Origin: Chelatococcus sambhunathii
Lineage (GTDB): Bacteria; Pseudomonadota; Alphaproteobacteria; Rhizobiales; Beijerinckiaceae
Reading direction: 5' to 3'
Length of the DNA stretch: 41,775 nt
NCBI RefSeq assembly: GCF_001418005.1
Contig: NZ_LIOL01000016.1
Location: 1-41,775, forward strand
Positions 1-7,022 of the stretch are shown piece by piece. The notes under the pieces are model-generated. The model was not told where the DNA came from, ran no database searches, and saw only the letters and a program-made list of their open reading frames with translations. Made by a program: the position numbers and the translations under genes. The number at the start of each line of letters is the position of its first letter. The stretch's first letter is position 1.

Positions 1-1605
1 CTCCTCCGCTACCACCTCAAGAGCCACACCGGCGCGGCGATATCGTCCGGATGGCGCGATCGGGGCTCCGGTCAAAGCCGCAAGCCTTCCCTTGATTTCG
101 ACGATGGGCGCCTCGTAGCGAGCGCCAGGTGTGACGACGACGCTGTCGACGAGCGCGCGGAACGCCGCGATGACGTCCTGATCCTCGTCTTCGATGGCGT
201 CGCGAAGGACAGTCGACAGCGACTGGACGGCCTTCCGGTAGGCCTCGACGGCCTCGGGGTGGAGCTCGACAATCGTCAGCTCTCGCATGGCTACGTCGAG
301 GCGCTCCTCGAGCACCGCCTTCTCCTGCCGAAGCTGTGCCATTTGGCCGCGGGCCTCTTCCGTCGTCAGGATGCCCGCGCCGATCGAGGAGACGATCCGG
401 TCCATGGCGGCCGTCACCTCGGCGAGCCGCCGCTCGACGGCGGTGCGTTCCCGGGTCGCCGCGGCCGCTTCGGCACGGCGCCGCTCGCGGTACTCCTGCA
501 CATACTGGGCGAGGCGCTGCGGATCCGATAGCTGGACGCGCAGGCCTTCGATCACGGTTTCTTCGATCGCGTCGAGAAAGACCTTCTTCGTGTTCTGGCA
601 CGTGCCGCTCTCGCGGGCGCGCGAGCAGGTGATGCGCTGACGGCCGCGTGCCTTGCTGGCGATCGACATGCCGCCGCCGCAGTGACCGCAGCGGATGAGG
701 CCCGACAGGAGACGCTTGGTGCGGACGAGGGTGCGCCCCGCGCCGCGCGAGCGGCCGTGCTTGCGGTCCTGCGCCGCCTCCCACAGGTCCTGCGGCACGA
801 TCCGCAGATGGGGCGCGTCGACCGACTGCCACTCGCTTTCCGGCCGTGGGCGAGGCACCCGGCGGCCCGTATCCGGATCGCGCACCATGACGGTGCGGTT
901 CCAGACGATCCGGCCGGCGAAGAGCGGGTTGAGGATCATCCCGTGCCCGCGTGCCAGGTTGCCGTTGATCGTGCTCGCGTTCCACTTCGCGCCACGCGGC
1001 GGGGCGACGCCCTCACGATTGAGGCGGTGGGCTATGTCGCGCGGGGACATGCCGCCGACGTAATCCTCAAAGATGCGGAGCACCACGGCCGCCTCGTCCG
1101 GCACGATCTCGAGCTCGCCCGGCTTGCCGAGCACGGGCCGGTAGCCGTAGCTGCGGCCTCCGGCAGAGCGGCCGGACCTGACCACGCCGGCCATGCCTCG
1201 GCGCACCTTCTCGGCGCCGTCCTCTCGGTAGAGCTGCCCGACAAGTCCGCGCAGGCCGACGAGCATCGTCGAGGCCTCGCCGTCGTTGACGGCGATGAGG
1301 CGGATGCCGGCGAAGCGGAGCCGCTTGTGGATCGCGGCCATGTCCTCCATGTCGCGGCTGACACGGTCGAGGGCTTCCACAACGACGACGTCGAAGTCGC
1401 GGCGCTCGGCGCGCGCCATCAGGTCGAGGAGGCCCTCGCGGCCGAAGATGGTGCCGCCGGACTTCGCGCGGTCTGCATACTCCGCCACGACAGCGAAGCC
1501 GTTCCGCGCCGCGAAGTCGCGGCACAGAGCGAGCTGGTCGTCAACGGACCGTTCGTTCTGATGGGCGGTCGAAAACCGGGCGTACAACGCCGCGCGCTGT
1601 TTCAT
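1..1605 (-). CDS. Large serine recombinase (phage integrase), 3' end cut by window edge
   Basis: 535 codons are visible with no stop before position 1, so the C-terminus lies outside. The N-terminal resolvase domain starts MKQRAALYARFSTAHQNERS with the predicted nucleophile at Ser12 (YARFS); an ALDRVSRD block follows, as in the catalytic core of serine recombinases. Then come a recombinase domain (YGYRPV, PRDIAHRLNREG), a zinc-ribbon signature (IRCGHCGG and later TCSRARESGTC) and a charged coiled-coil-rich tail. Family role: unidirectional attP x attB integration, reversed with a directionality factor. The start at 1605 is preceded by GGAGG at 1615-1619. It is the last visible gene of the leftward operon. 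Family call is firm; integrase role is inferred from phage context. Confidence 0.93.
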   Translation of the reverse strand, partial: MKQRAALYARFSTAHQNERSVDDQLALCRDFAARNGFAVVAEYADRAKSGGTIFGREGLLDLMARAERRDFDVVVVEALDRVSRDMEDMAAIHKRLRFAGIRLIAVNDGEASTMLVGLRGLVGQLYREDGAEKVRRGMAGVVRSGRSAGGRSYGYRPVLGKPGELEIVPDEAAVVLRIFEDYVGGMSPRDIAHRLNREGVAPPRGAKWNASTINGNLARGHGMILNPLFAGRIVWNRTVMVRDPDTGRRVPRPRPESEWQSVDAPHLRIVPQDLWEAAQDRKHGRSRGAGRTLVRTKRLLSGLIRCGHCGGGMSIASKARGRQRITCSRARESGTCQNTKKVFLDAIEETVIEGLRVQLSDPQRLAQYVQEYRERRRAEAAAATRERTAVERRLAEVTAAMDRIVSSIGAGILTTEEARGQMAQLRQEKAVLEERLDVAMRELTIVELHPEAVEAYRKAVQSLSTVLRDAIEDEDQDVIAAFRALVDSVVVTPGARYEAPIVEIKGRLAALTGAPIAPSGRYRRAGVALEVVAEE

Positions 1606-1731
1606 CTGGCATGTCCTCCGGCGCCGACCTTACAGCTTGCCTCCGCGCGGCGGCAACGGCATCGAGCCGCGCTTGCCGGCGGGCAAGGGCCCGCACGAGG
1701 GCTCCGATGGGATCGTCGGACAGGCGCTCAT

Positions 1732-1754
1732 GCATGCCGGGGGCTCCGGCATGC
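1732..1754. repeat. Perfect 9-bp inverted repeat, intercistronic hairpin
   Basis: GCATGCCGG (1732-1740) and CCGGCATGC (1746-1754) flank a 5-nt loop. It lies between the end of the small membrane-protein gene and the recombinase ribosome-binding site, inside a 178-bp gap that otherwise shows no convincing gene. No T-run follows on either strand, so it may be an mRNA-processing or attenuating hairpin rather than an intrinsic terminator. It could modulate integrase expression from the leftward transcript. Confidence 0.55.
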
Positions 1755-1783
1755 GGCGCTGGCACATCCGGCGTGCGCCCGTA

Positions 1784-1927
1784 CTAGCGGAGAACGACCT
1801 CGACCATGCCGCGCAGGCCTGCCCAGATGAGCGGCACGGCGACGGGAGCTATGACGAGAAGAGCGGCGATCGCCAGGCAGGCCTTGGCGATAGTGCCCAT
1901 GGTCAAGCTGGCACGGTTCTGTTGCAT
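1784..1927 (-). CDS. Small single-pass membrane protein
   Basis: 47 aa starting MQQNRASLTMGTIAKAC, followed by one hydrophobic helix of about 22 residues (residues 14-37, ending PLIWAGLRG) and a short tail EVVLR. The start at 1927 is chosen because GGAGGGGG lies 7-8 nt upstream (1934-1941); a longer frame starting at 1993 lacks such a site. No recognised family. It sits between the DnaQ-like exonuclease and the integrase in the leftward operon. Roles such as superinfection exclusion are possible but unsupported. Confidence 0.65.
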   Translation of the reverse strand: MQQNRASLTMGTIAKACLAIAALLVIAPVAVPLIWAGLRGMVEVVLR

Positions 1928-2011
1928 GGTGCGCCCCCTCCTGGCGTGCGCGGCCAGCATAACCGCAAAGGCGGTCATCTGCCAAAATCGCACGGAAGGG
2001 GCACGGGACGC

Positions 2012-2737
2012 TCACAGCGCTCCCCGCAGCTTGAGGTGGTGGCGGGCGTTGGCCTTGACGTTGCGGTCCAGCTCGCTCTTGTCGACGATCCACCGAAGAT
2101 ATCCGGTGTCGGCCGCCTCCCACGGCTGGCCCTTGTACCGGTTGCCGAACGTGATCTTCGGCAGAAGAGCGGCGCCGCGCGACCACCGCACCATCGTGTC
2201 GATGTCGGGCGCGCCCGGCTCTTCGAGGATCCGTGCCATGAGCACGGCCCCGACAAAGGCGTCTGGCCCGGCGCGGTGCGCGGGGAGCCCGAGGGCCGGG
2301 TCGATGTCCAGGCCGAGCCAGTAGCGCAGGACCTGCAGGCCGTGGCCCGGCGCGTCCGGCCAGACGCGCAGCGCGACCTTGTACGTGCAGATGAAGGGCA
2401 CCTCGCCGCCGCCGAAGAACGAGTTCTCGAAGTCGGCGTTGTGCGCGACGAAAAAGGCGGGCGGCCCCACCATGAGGCGCATGAACGCCTCGGTCGGGCT
2501 CGGGGCGTCCGCGACGTCCGCATCGCCAATGTGATGGACGGCGCGCGCTTCCGGCGGCATCGGCCGGCCGGGGTTGCACAGCATGGAAGCGCCGCCGCCC
2601 ATGAACGCCTGCACGGCACCGGGAATGGGATCCCCGAAGACGACCTCAAGGTCTTGCCAGCCGACCTCGCAGACGGCGTGACGCTCGTCTTCCTTGTTCT
2701 CGCCGGTCGTCTCGAAATCGATGCAGCGGAGGAGCAT
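2012..2737 (-). CDS. DnaQ/RNase T-like 3'-5' exonuclease (DEDDh)
   Basis: 241 aa. The exonuclease core is visible: Exo I CIDFETTG (D7, E9), Exo II HNADFE (D102) and Exo III LPAHRAGPDA (H154, D159), the metal-binding set of DEDDh exonucleases such as the DNA polymerase III epsilon subunit. It would degrade 3' ends of DNA or RNA with two metal ions. No BRCT or polymerase domain is attached, so it is a stand-alone enzyme. The ATG overlaps the stop of the upstream gene (TAATG), which decides the start and implies coupled translation. Next to RecT and a YqaJ-type nuclease it may process recombination ends or counter host defences; that role is inferred. Confidence 0.88.
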   Translation of the reverse strand: MLLRCIDFETTGENKEDERHAVCEVGWQDLEVVFGDPIPGAVQAFMGGGASMLCNPGRPMPPEARAVHHIGDADVADAPSPTEAFMRLMVGPPAFFVAHNADFENSFFGGGEVPFICTYKVALRVWPDAPGHGLQVLRYWLGLDIDPALGLPAHRAGPDAFVGAVLMARILEEPGAPDIDTMVRWSRGAALLPKITFGNRYKGQPWEAADTGYLRWIVDKSELDRNVKANARHHLKLRGAL

Positions 2738-3132
2738 TAGAGGGCCCTCCCGCGCTCGATGGTCTCGTCTAGCTGCTGGCTGCTGATCTGATCGAGCGTC
2801 GCGACGAGCTCGCACGCCTTCGCCGGAACCGACACCGGGCAGAGCCCGTCGAGCTCGATCCAGAGGTAGGCGTCATGAGAAGCGAGGACGGTGCCCTCGT
2901 TCCCATCGTATCGGACGCGCTCTCCCTTCTTGAAGTGCCGCCGCTCGATCGAGACAATGGCGGCCATGCTCGCGTAGGTGCTCGACGCCCCAGCGATGTC
3001 AAGGTGAACGGCATTTTCACCCGGCCGGCGGTCGTACCGCATCTTTGCGCGCACCAGCACGATATCGCCGGTCCGAAGGGTCGTGTCGTCGGGCAGCCCC
3101 ATCGCTCCCTCCTCGTCTCGAATGATCGTCAT
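2737..3132 (-). CDS. Conserved-looking phage hypothetical protein
   Basis: 131 aa, no recognised family. The middle (residues about 20-110) looks like a small beta-rich fold (GDIVLVRAKMRYD, KKGERVRYDGNEGTVLA, YLWIELDGL), reminiscent of SH3-like/KOW barrels, but this is only an impression. The ATG at 3132 overlaps the upstream stop as ATGA; an alternative ATG (MGLPDD, residue 11) has GGAGG close by, so the first ten residues are uncertain. It is embedded in a chain of overlapping genes, so it is probably co-translated with the J-domain protein and the exonuclease. Confidence 0.72.
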   Translation of the reverse strand: MTIIRDEEGAMGLPDDTTLRTGDIVLVRAKMRYDRRPGENAVHLDIAGASSTYASMAAIVSIERRHFKKGERVRYDGNEGTVLASHDAYLWIELDGLCPVSVPAKACELVATLDQISSQQLDETIERGRAL

Positions 3133-3722
3133 TTCGCACAGACCTCCCGCAGGGCCTCGTCGCGCGCTCGGTTCAGCGCGGCCATGGCTTCGTGCGAACC
3201 TCCCGGCCTGTCGGGATGCGCCGCCTGCGCCGCCAGGCGATAGGCGCCCTCGATGCGCTCTTTCGTGATCGTGTCGGGCTTGTCCGCGCTGAAGCCGAGC
3301 ACCTCCCGCCAGCCGCGCGGTGCCGGCAGCGCGACGAAGGAGCGGAACGTCTGGCGCACGATCTCAAGGCCGCCGTAGCGCAGTTCGGTGCGCCGGGCCT
3401 CGATGATGTGGTGGATGGCCTGGACGTTCGATGCGACGTCCGGGAAGCGGTCGACGGCGAATGCCACCCACTCGCCGTCCATGGTGAACCAGACGGCCGC
3501 GCCCGGGTCGCGGGGGTTGTCGTTCATCAGGTCGACGTTCGTCGACAGCACGACGTGCTCGATCCGGATGCCGGCATCCTTCTGGAAGCCGCGAAGGCTC
3601 GCCTTCACGTTGTCGACGGCCTTGCCGAAGCCGGTCCTGAACGGGCTGCGGACGCGCCTGTTGGCGGGCAGGCGGGTGCGGTTGTCGGGCCACTGCAGGG
3701 GATAGGGCGAGATCGTCGTCAT
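3129..3722 (-). CDS. J-domain (DnaJ-like) phage protein
   Basis: 197 aa. The C-terminal 60 residues look like a J domain: the helix YRLAAQAAHPD carries the diagnostic HPD triad at 169-171, followed by a GGSHEAMAALNRARDEAL helix. The N-terminal 130 residues start MTTISPYPLQWPDNRTR and are typical of an alphaproteobacterial phage family. J domains stimulate Hsp70 (DnaK) ATPase, so it may recruit host DnaK to replication or recombination complexes; this is inference. The start at 3722 overlaps the stop of the upstream HTH gene (ATGA); an in-frame upstream start at 3782 is ignored. Confidence 0.85.
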   Translation of the reverse strand: MTTISPYPLQWPDNRTRLPANRRVRSPFRTGFGKAVDNVKASLRGFQKDAGIRIEHVVLSTNVDLMNDNPRDPGAAVWFTMDGEWVAFAVDRFPDVASNVQAIHHIIEARRTELRYGGLEIVRQTFRSFVALPAPRGWREVLGFSADKPDTITKERIEGAYRLAAQAAHPDRPGGSHEAMAALNRARDEALREVCAK

Positions 3723-3997
3723 AGGATCGTGCCTTGGGGTCTGAGGACGTCGGCGAGCATCCGGTGCATGCGCAGCGCCCACGCGTTTTCGAGGACTGCG
3801 ATGTGTGCCCGGGCCGCGTCCGTGGAGAGGTCGGCCGGCTCCACGCCGGCGTGGCGCTCGCCGGCGGCGATCTCGGCGATACGGCCCTGGTTGCAGCCGA
3901 GAAGGCTGGCGATGTCGTGCTGCGCCCAGTTGCGGGCGAGCAGCGCGCGAACGAGCGCCGCATCGCCGTCGGTCAATGTGCGCGAGCGCGGCCGCAT
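3719..3997 (-). CDS. Small helix-turn-helix protein
   Basis: 92 aa. Residues about 12-45 form a likely HTH (ALVRALLARNWAQHDIASLL followed by GCNQGRIAEIAAGERH), like Cro/CI or sigma-70 region 4-type helices that read DNA. The remainder is an alpha-helical tail with LENAWALRMHRMLADVL. The start at 3997 lies directly after the upstream TGA (TGAG-ATG). It is a possible regulator or accessory factor encoded within the recombination operon; target unknown. Confidence 0.72.
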   Translation of the reverse strand: MRPRSRTLTDGDAALVRALLARNWAQHDIASLLGCNQGRIAEIAAGERHAGVEPADLSTDAARAHIAVLENAWALRMHRMLADVLRPQGTIL

Positions 3998-3998
3998 C

Positions 3999-4295
3999 TC
4001 AGCCGATCTCCGCGATAGGGCAGTCGTCGGCATCGATGTCGAAGGCCCGTTCCGCCGTGATGGCGACCGCGACCTTGAACGCGGCGTCCCGATCGGCCGT
4101 GCTCATGTCGACGTCGTGCTCGATGTGATGCCTGAGGGCCGCCGCGCAGGCCCCGAGCATCATCGTGTTCGCGGCGATCTGGCGCCGATCCGGATCCTGA
4201 AGCGGCACGGCAGAGAGGATGGCCGGCGCGTGCCGGCGCATGATCTCGAGCACGTCGGCGGCGAGCGCTGCATTGGCGCGGTGGTCGGGGCGCAA
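3999..4295 (-). CDS. Hypothetical alpha-helical protein
   Basis: 98 aa, mostly helical, with no family recognised. The frame is real by composition and by fit between neighbours, but the start is uncertain: the longest option is TTG at 4295 without a clear Shine-Dalgarno, and internal GTG or ATG codons (residues 15 and 19) are possible. The end MSTADRDAAFKVAVAITAER... resembles small phage proteins of unknown role. Confidence 0.6.
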   Translation of the reverse strand: MRPDHRANAALAADVLEIMRRHAPAILSAVPLQDPDRRQIAANTMMLGACAAALRHHIEHDVDMSTADRDAAFKVAVAITAERAFDIDADDCPIAEIG

Positions 4296-4337
4296 CGGCC
4301 CGCCGGCGAGAGGGAGATGGGAAGGCGGAACGGCATA

Positions 4338-4622
4338 TTACCGGCCCTCCTTCTCGCTGGCGGCGAGCATCGCGTCAGCGACGGCGAAGGACTTTTCCGC
4401 GACCTCGCTGATCGTCACCGGCCAGGTGCTGCCCGTCCCGTCGTTGTGCCGCACCGCGCTGGCGAAAACCGCGGGCAAGACCTGCCCGGCGAACCAGTCG
4501 CGTCGCGACATGCCGCCTGACGCAGAGGTGAATGGCTCAATGAGATCGCCGTGACCGTCGCGTTCGCCCGAGACCACATCGAATTGCGGGAACGCCGGCC
4601 CTCCATCGTAGCGGGCGGTCAT
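4338..4622 (-). CDS. Phage hypothetical protein with GMSRRDWFAGQ motif
   Basis: 94 aa starting MTARYDGGPAFPQ. The central GGMSRRDWFAGQVLPAV stretch and the alanine-rich end (SFAVADAMLAASEKEGR) match a small family found in many proteobacterial phages and prophages (usually GMSLRDWFAGQ); function unknown. The ATG overlaps the recT stop as ATGA, so translation is probably coupled to RecT. Confidence 0.78.
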   Translation of the reverse strand: MTARYDGGPAFPQFDVVSGERDGHGDLIEPFTSASGGMSRRDWFAGQVLPAVFASAVRHNDGTGSTWPVTISEVAEKSFAVADAMLAASEKEGR

Positions 4623-5641
4623 GACGCACCGCCTTCCTGCGCCGTCTCCTCGTCGTAGCCGGCGCGCCATTCGTCCGCCTCGGCCTCGCGGCCGGGCTGC
4701 CGGTACTCGCCCGGGAGGGCGCGACGGTTCATCCCGTCGCGCTTCGCTTCCCGGCCGCGGTCGCGGGCCGCGGCGAGGGCATCTCTGGTGGGGAAAAGGT
4801 CGGGGGCCGGCGCGTCGCCGGGTTTGGAGGACACGCCTTCCGCACCGGCCCCCTGGTCCGCCGCAGGGGCGGACGTCTCTTGCGTCTCCTCGTCGAAAGA
4901 CGCCTGTTCCGACAACTGCTCGGCCTCGGCCGCCGAGCCCTCGATCACCGGCCCTCGCTTCTCTGCGAGGCTGTCGAGGGCCCTCTTGAGCCCGGGGCGC
5001 GGCGCAGGCGGCGCAGCGCGGCCGTCGTCGATCTGGTACCCCGCATCCTGCAGCTCGTCCACCGCATAGACGCCGAGGATCACATCCGGGAAGTGGCGGC
5101 GGCACCAGGCGCGGATGCTGTAATACCAGTGCTGCTGATCCGGATCGTTCTTCCAGAGCGGCGAGTTCTTCGGCTGGATCTTGTCGAATTCGGGCGACGT
5201 GTACTCGACGATCTCGCCGGAGCCGTCGGACAGTTCGGCCCAGACGCGGAGCTTTCGCTTCCCGCCATCGCCGATGAATTCCATCTTCGGCCGGCCCTTG
5301 ATCGGGGCCCGCCGCAGGATCACGGCGTGGATGAGCTGCGCCTCATAGGCGATCTGATCGTTGACGAGATAGCTCTTGTTCGCCACCGCGTAGGGCGACA
5401 TGCGCCATTCAATGGCCTGGATCGTGACCGCGACGCAGGCTCCGGGGTTTCCGCGCAGGTGCTTGCGGACGCCGATCTGCGACACCGCCATGAGCTTACC
5501 GAACTCCATGACCTGGGCCATGCTGGCGAAGGCGATGCCGCCGGCACCGTCGGAGATCGCCAGCTCCTGCGACGTCTGCCCGTCGATGCGGCTGGCGATG
5601 CGATGCTCGGTCTCGGTCGTGACAAGAGGGTTCTCGGCCAT
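4619..5641 (-). CDS. recT: RecT-family single-strand annealing recombinase
   Basis: 340 aa. Residues about 50-210 match the RecT core (GNPGACVAVTIQAIEWRMSP, ANKSYLVNDQIAYEAQLIHA, then PEFDKIQPKNSPLWKNDP and QHWYYSIRAWCRRHFPDV). RecT proteins coat single-stranded DNA and anneal complementary strands, working with a 5'-3' exonuclease; the partner here is likely the YqaJ-type gene upstream in the same operon. Residues about 225-340 are a low-complexity acidic linker plus a short tail (RDALAAARDRGREAKRDG), longer than usual. The start at 5641 has CAGGAG just upstream; a start at 5716 would read through a strong hairpin and is rejected. Confidence 0.92.
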   Translation of the reverse strand: MAENPLVTTETEHRIASRIDGQTSQELAISDGAGGIAFASMAQVMEFGKLMAVSQIGVRKHLRGNPGACVAVTIQAIEWRMSPYAVANKSYLVNDQIAYEAQLIHAVILRRAPIKGRPKMEFIGDGGKRKLRVWAELSDGSGEIVEYTSPEFDKIQPKNSPLWKNDPDQQHWYYSIRAWCRRHFPDVILGVYAVDELQDAGYQIDDGRAAPPAPRPGLKRALDSLAEKRGPVIEGSAAEAEQLSEQASFDEETQETSAPAADQGAGAEGVSSKPGDAPAPDLFPTRDALAAARDRGREAKRDGMNRRALPGEYRQPGREAEADEWRAGYDEETAQEGGAS

Positions 5642-5665
5642 CTTCTTCTCCTGAAAGTCTGGATT

Positions 5666-5711
5666 GGGGCCCGGCGTCACCCCGGGGGAGGCGAAAGGCA
5701 CGCCGGGCCCC
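5666..5711. repeat. Perfect 12-bp inverted repeat upstream of recT
   Basis: GGGGCCCGGCGT (5666-5677) and ACGCCGGGCCCC (5700-5711) enclose a 22-nt loop. In the leftward transcript the hairpin lies between the 22-codon gene at 5734-5802 and the recT ribosome-binding site, ending about 25 nt before the start codon. No T-run follows, so an intrinsic terminator is unlikely; attenuation, mRNA stabilisation or protein binding are alternatives. Confidence 0.7.
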
Positions 5712-5733
5712 GTCACCGCTGGGGGGCAGCGGA

Positions 5734-5802
5734 TCAGCGGATGTTCTTGTCGATGAGGTCGGAGAGATCGTCCTGGGCGGTCCGAAGATCGTTGCCGCTC
5801 AT
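5734..5802 (-). CDS. Tiny open frame, 22 aa
   Basis: MSGNDLRTAQDDLSDLIDKN plus two residues, then TGA. Its ATG overlaps the stop of the preceding frame as ATGA, the same coupling used along this operon, which is the main reason to list it. No family recognised. It may be a real acidic micro-protein or chance. Confidence 0.4.
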   Translation of the reverse strand: MSGNDLRTAQDDLSDLIDKNIR

Positions 5803-5951
5803 AGGTTTTCGACCCTCGCCATCTCGGATTTCAGCAAGGCGTTGAAATCGCGTAGCGCCTCAAGATGCGGCGGCCAGCGCTCCGGGTTGTGTGGAAGGGC
5901 GGCCCTGACGCCGTTGGCCCAGATGAGCAGCGTCTGAATTGCGCGGGCGAG
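5799..5951 (-). pseudogene. Open continuation after an in-frame amber codon
   Basis: Directly after the TAG that ends the 5952-6218 gene the same frame stays open for 50 codons, reading LARAIQTLLIWANGVRAALP then a WPPHLEALRDFNALLKSE stretch, and ends in ATGA overlap with the next frame. The composition is protein-like, but no ATG, GTG or TTG lies near its beginning (the only ATG is 7 codons before the end). Either the upstream gene was split by a nonsense mutation, the amber is read through, or a non-standard start is used. Confidence 0.5.
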
Positions 5952-6218
5952 CTATTGGGCTTCCTCATATGAGGTATCCAACCGGACAGTCCGTTTCGCG
6001 ACTGGGAAGCAGCGGGCTCGCCGCACCTCTTCGTCGGCGCGCTCCGCCGGCGACATCATCCGGTAGTGCGCGCTGCGGATTTTGGGGTGCGTTAGACCGA
6101 CGACCTGCCCGAGCATCTCGTCCCAGGTGAGGTCGCCGCTTTCGCGGTCACCCTGGCGGACGGTGAAGCCGTCTTCCTGGCGGATCTCGATCGGTTCGAG
6201 GGTGGGAGGCTTTTCCAT
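5952..6218 (-). CDS. Hypothetical protein, possibly truncated by amber
   Basis: 88 aa starting MEKPPTLEPIEIRQEDGF; a charged small protein with a GQVVGLTHPKI segment and a basic C-terminal half. No family recognised. GAGGAGATC lies 9-12 nt before the ATG. The stop is TAG, and the frame continues coding-like for 50 codons after it, so this may be the N-terminal part of a roughly 138-residue ancestral protein. Confidence 0.65.
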   Translation of the reverse strand: MEKPPTLEPIEIRQEDGFTVRQGDRESGDLTWDEMLGQVVGLTHPKIRSAHYRMMSPAERADEEVRRARCFPVAKRTVRLDTSYEEAQ

Positions 6219-6255
6219 AGGGGTCGATCTCCTCGGAGGAGGCGGCAGGGACGGA

Positions 6256-7020
6256 TCAGCGGAACGAGGCCTTCACGTCCTCGAAGATGCGGACGCCGGC
6301 GAGTGGCACGGCGTCCTTGTTGACGCGCACGAAGGAGCGGATGGCCTTCTCGACGTCGGCTCGCACGAGGTACGGCCGCAGCTCGTTGAGCGGGATCGCG
6401 CTGTAATCCGTGATCTCGAAGGCCCACTCACTTCGTGCGGTGGCGAGCGTGCCCGAGGAGGTCCGCGTCCGGGTCATCTCGGCCGGCGTCGCCTGCGCAG
6501 CGGCTTCGGCCGTCGCGGCGCGCTCGGCCGCCGCTTCCGCCTTCGCCTCGTGTTTCTCGGCGGCCGTCGGACGGTTCCGTTCGGCTTCGGCCTCGGCAAT
6601 CTTGCGCTGGCGCTCTTCCTCCTCGCGCGCCTTCCGGGCCTCTTCCTCCCGCCGGCGGCGCTCCTCTTCCCGCTTCCGGCGGACATAGTCGTTGGCGATG
6701 CCCTGGAAGACCTTCTGGATGCGCTCGAGGCGGTCGGTGAAGGCGCCGAAGAAGGCATCCACCTCGCGGCCGGCCTGCAGATGCGGCGCCTTCTCCGCAG
6801 TCCGGATGCTCTCGACCCGGCGCGCCAGGGTGCCGGCGTCCTTCACCAGCGTCCCGACTGCGTTGAGATCGTCCTCGCTCTTGATCTCGCGCGGCGCCTT
6901 GTTGGCGCGCTCGGCGATGGTCTCGACGTCGCCGGCAAGACCGGCATGGTTCTCGGCGAGGATGTCCCGCAGCGGCGGCGGCTGGTTGTGCCCGAGGCCG
7001 GGCGCATCGGCGGTCGACAT
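6256..7020 (-). CDS. Coiled-coil phage protein of the recombination module
   Basis: 254 aa. Residues about 105-180 are a long Glu/Arg/Ala coiled coil (RRKREEERRRREEEARKARE onward), flanked by an N-terminal helical domain (FFGAFTDRLERIQKVFQGIA) and a C-terminal globular part (WAFEITDYSAIPLNELRPYL, ending GVRIFEDVKASFR). Proteins with this architecture sit beside YqaJ/RecT genes in proteobacterial phages, and an organising role on single-stranded DNA is plausible but unproven. It starts 3 nt after the YqaJ stop. Confidence 0.8.
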   Translation of the reverse strand: MSTADAPGLGHNQPPPLRDILAENHAGLAGDVETIAERANKAPREIKSEDDLNAVGTLVKDAGTLARRVESIRTAEKAPHLQAGREVDAFFGAFTDRLERIQKVFQGIANDYVRRKREEERRRREEEARKAREEEERQRKIAEAEAERNRPTAAEKHEAKAEAAAERAATAEAAAQATPAEMTRTRTSSGTLATARSEWAFEITDYSAIPLNELRPYLVRADVEKAIRSFVRVNKDAVPLAGVRIFEDVKASFR

Positions 7021-7022
7021 GA

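Noticed and set aside
1541-1765. A 74-codon minus-strand frame between the small membrane protein and the recombinase
   Set aside because: It needs a GTG without a good ribosome-binding site, includes a perfect hairpin and overlaps the recombinase start by 65 nt.
5642-5716. N-terminal extension of RecT to 5716
   Set aside because: It covers the 12-bp hairpin; ATG 5641 has CAGGAG just upstream.
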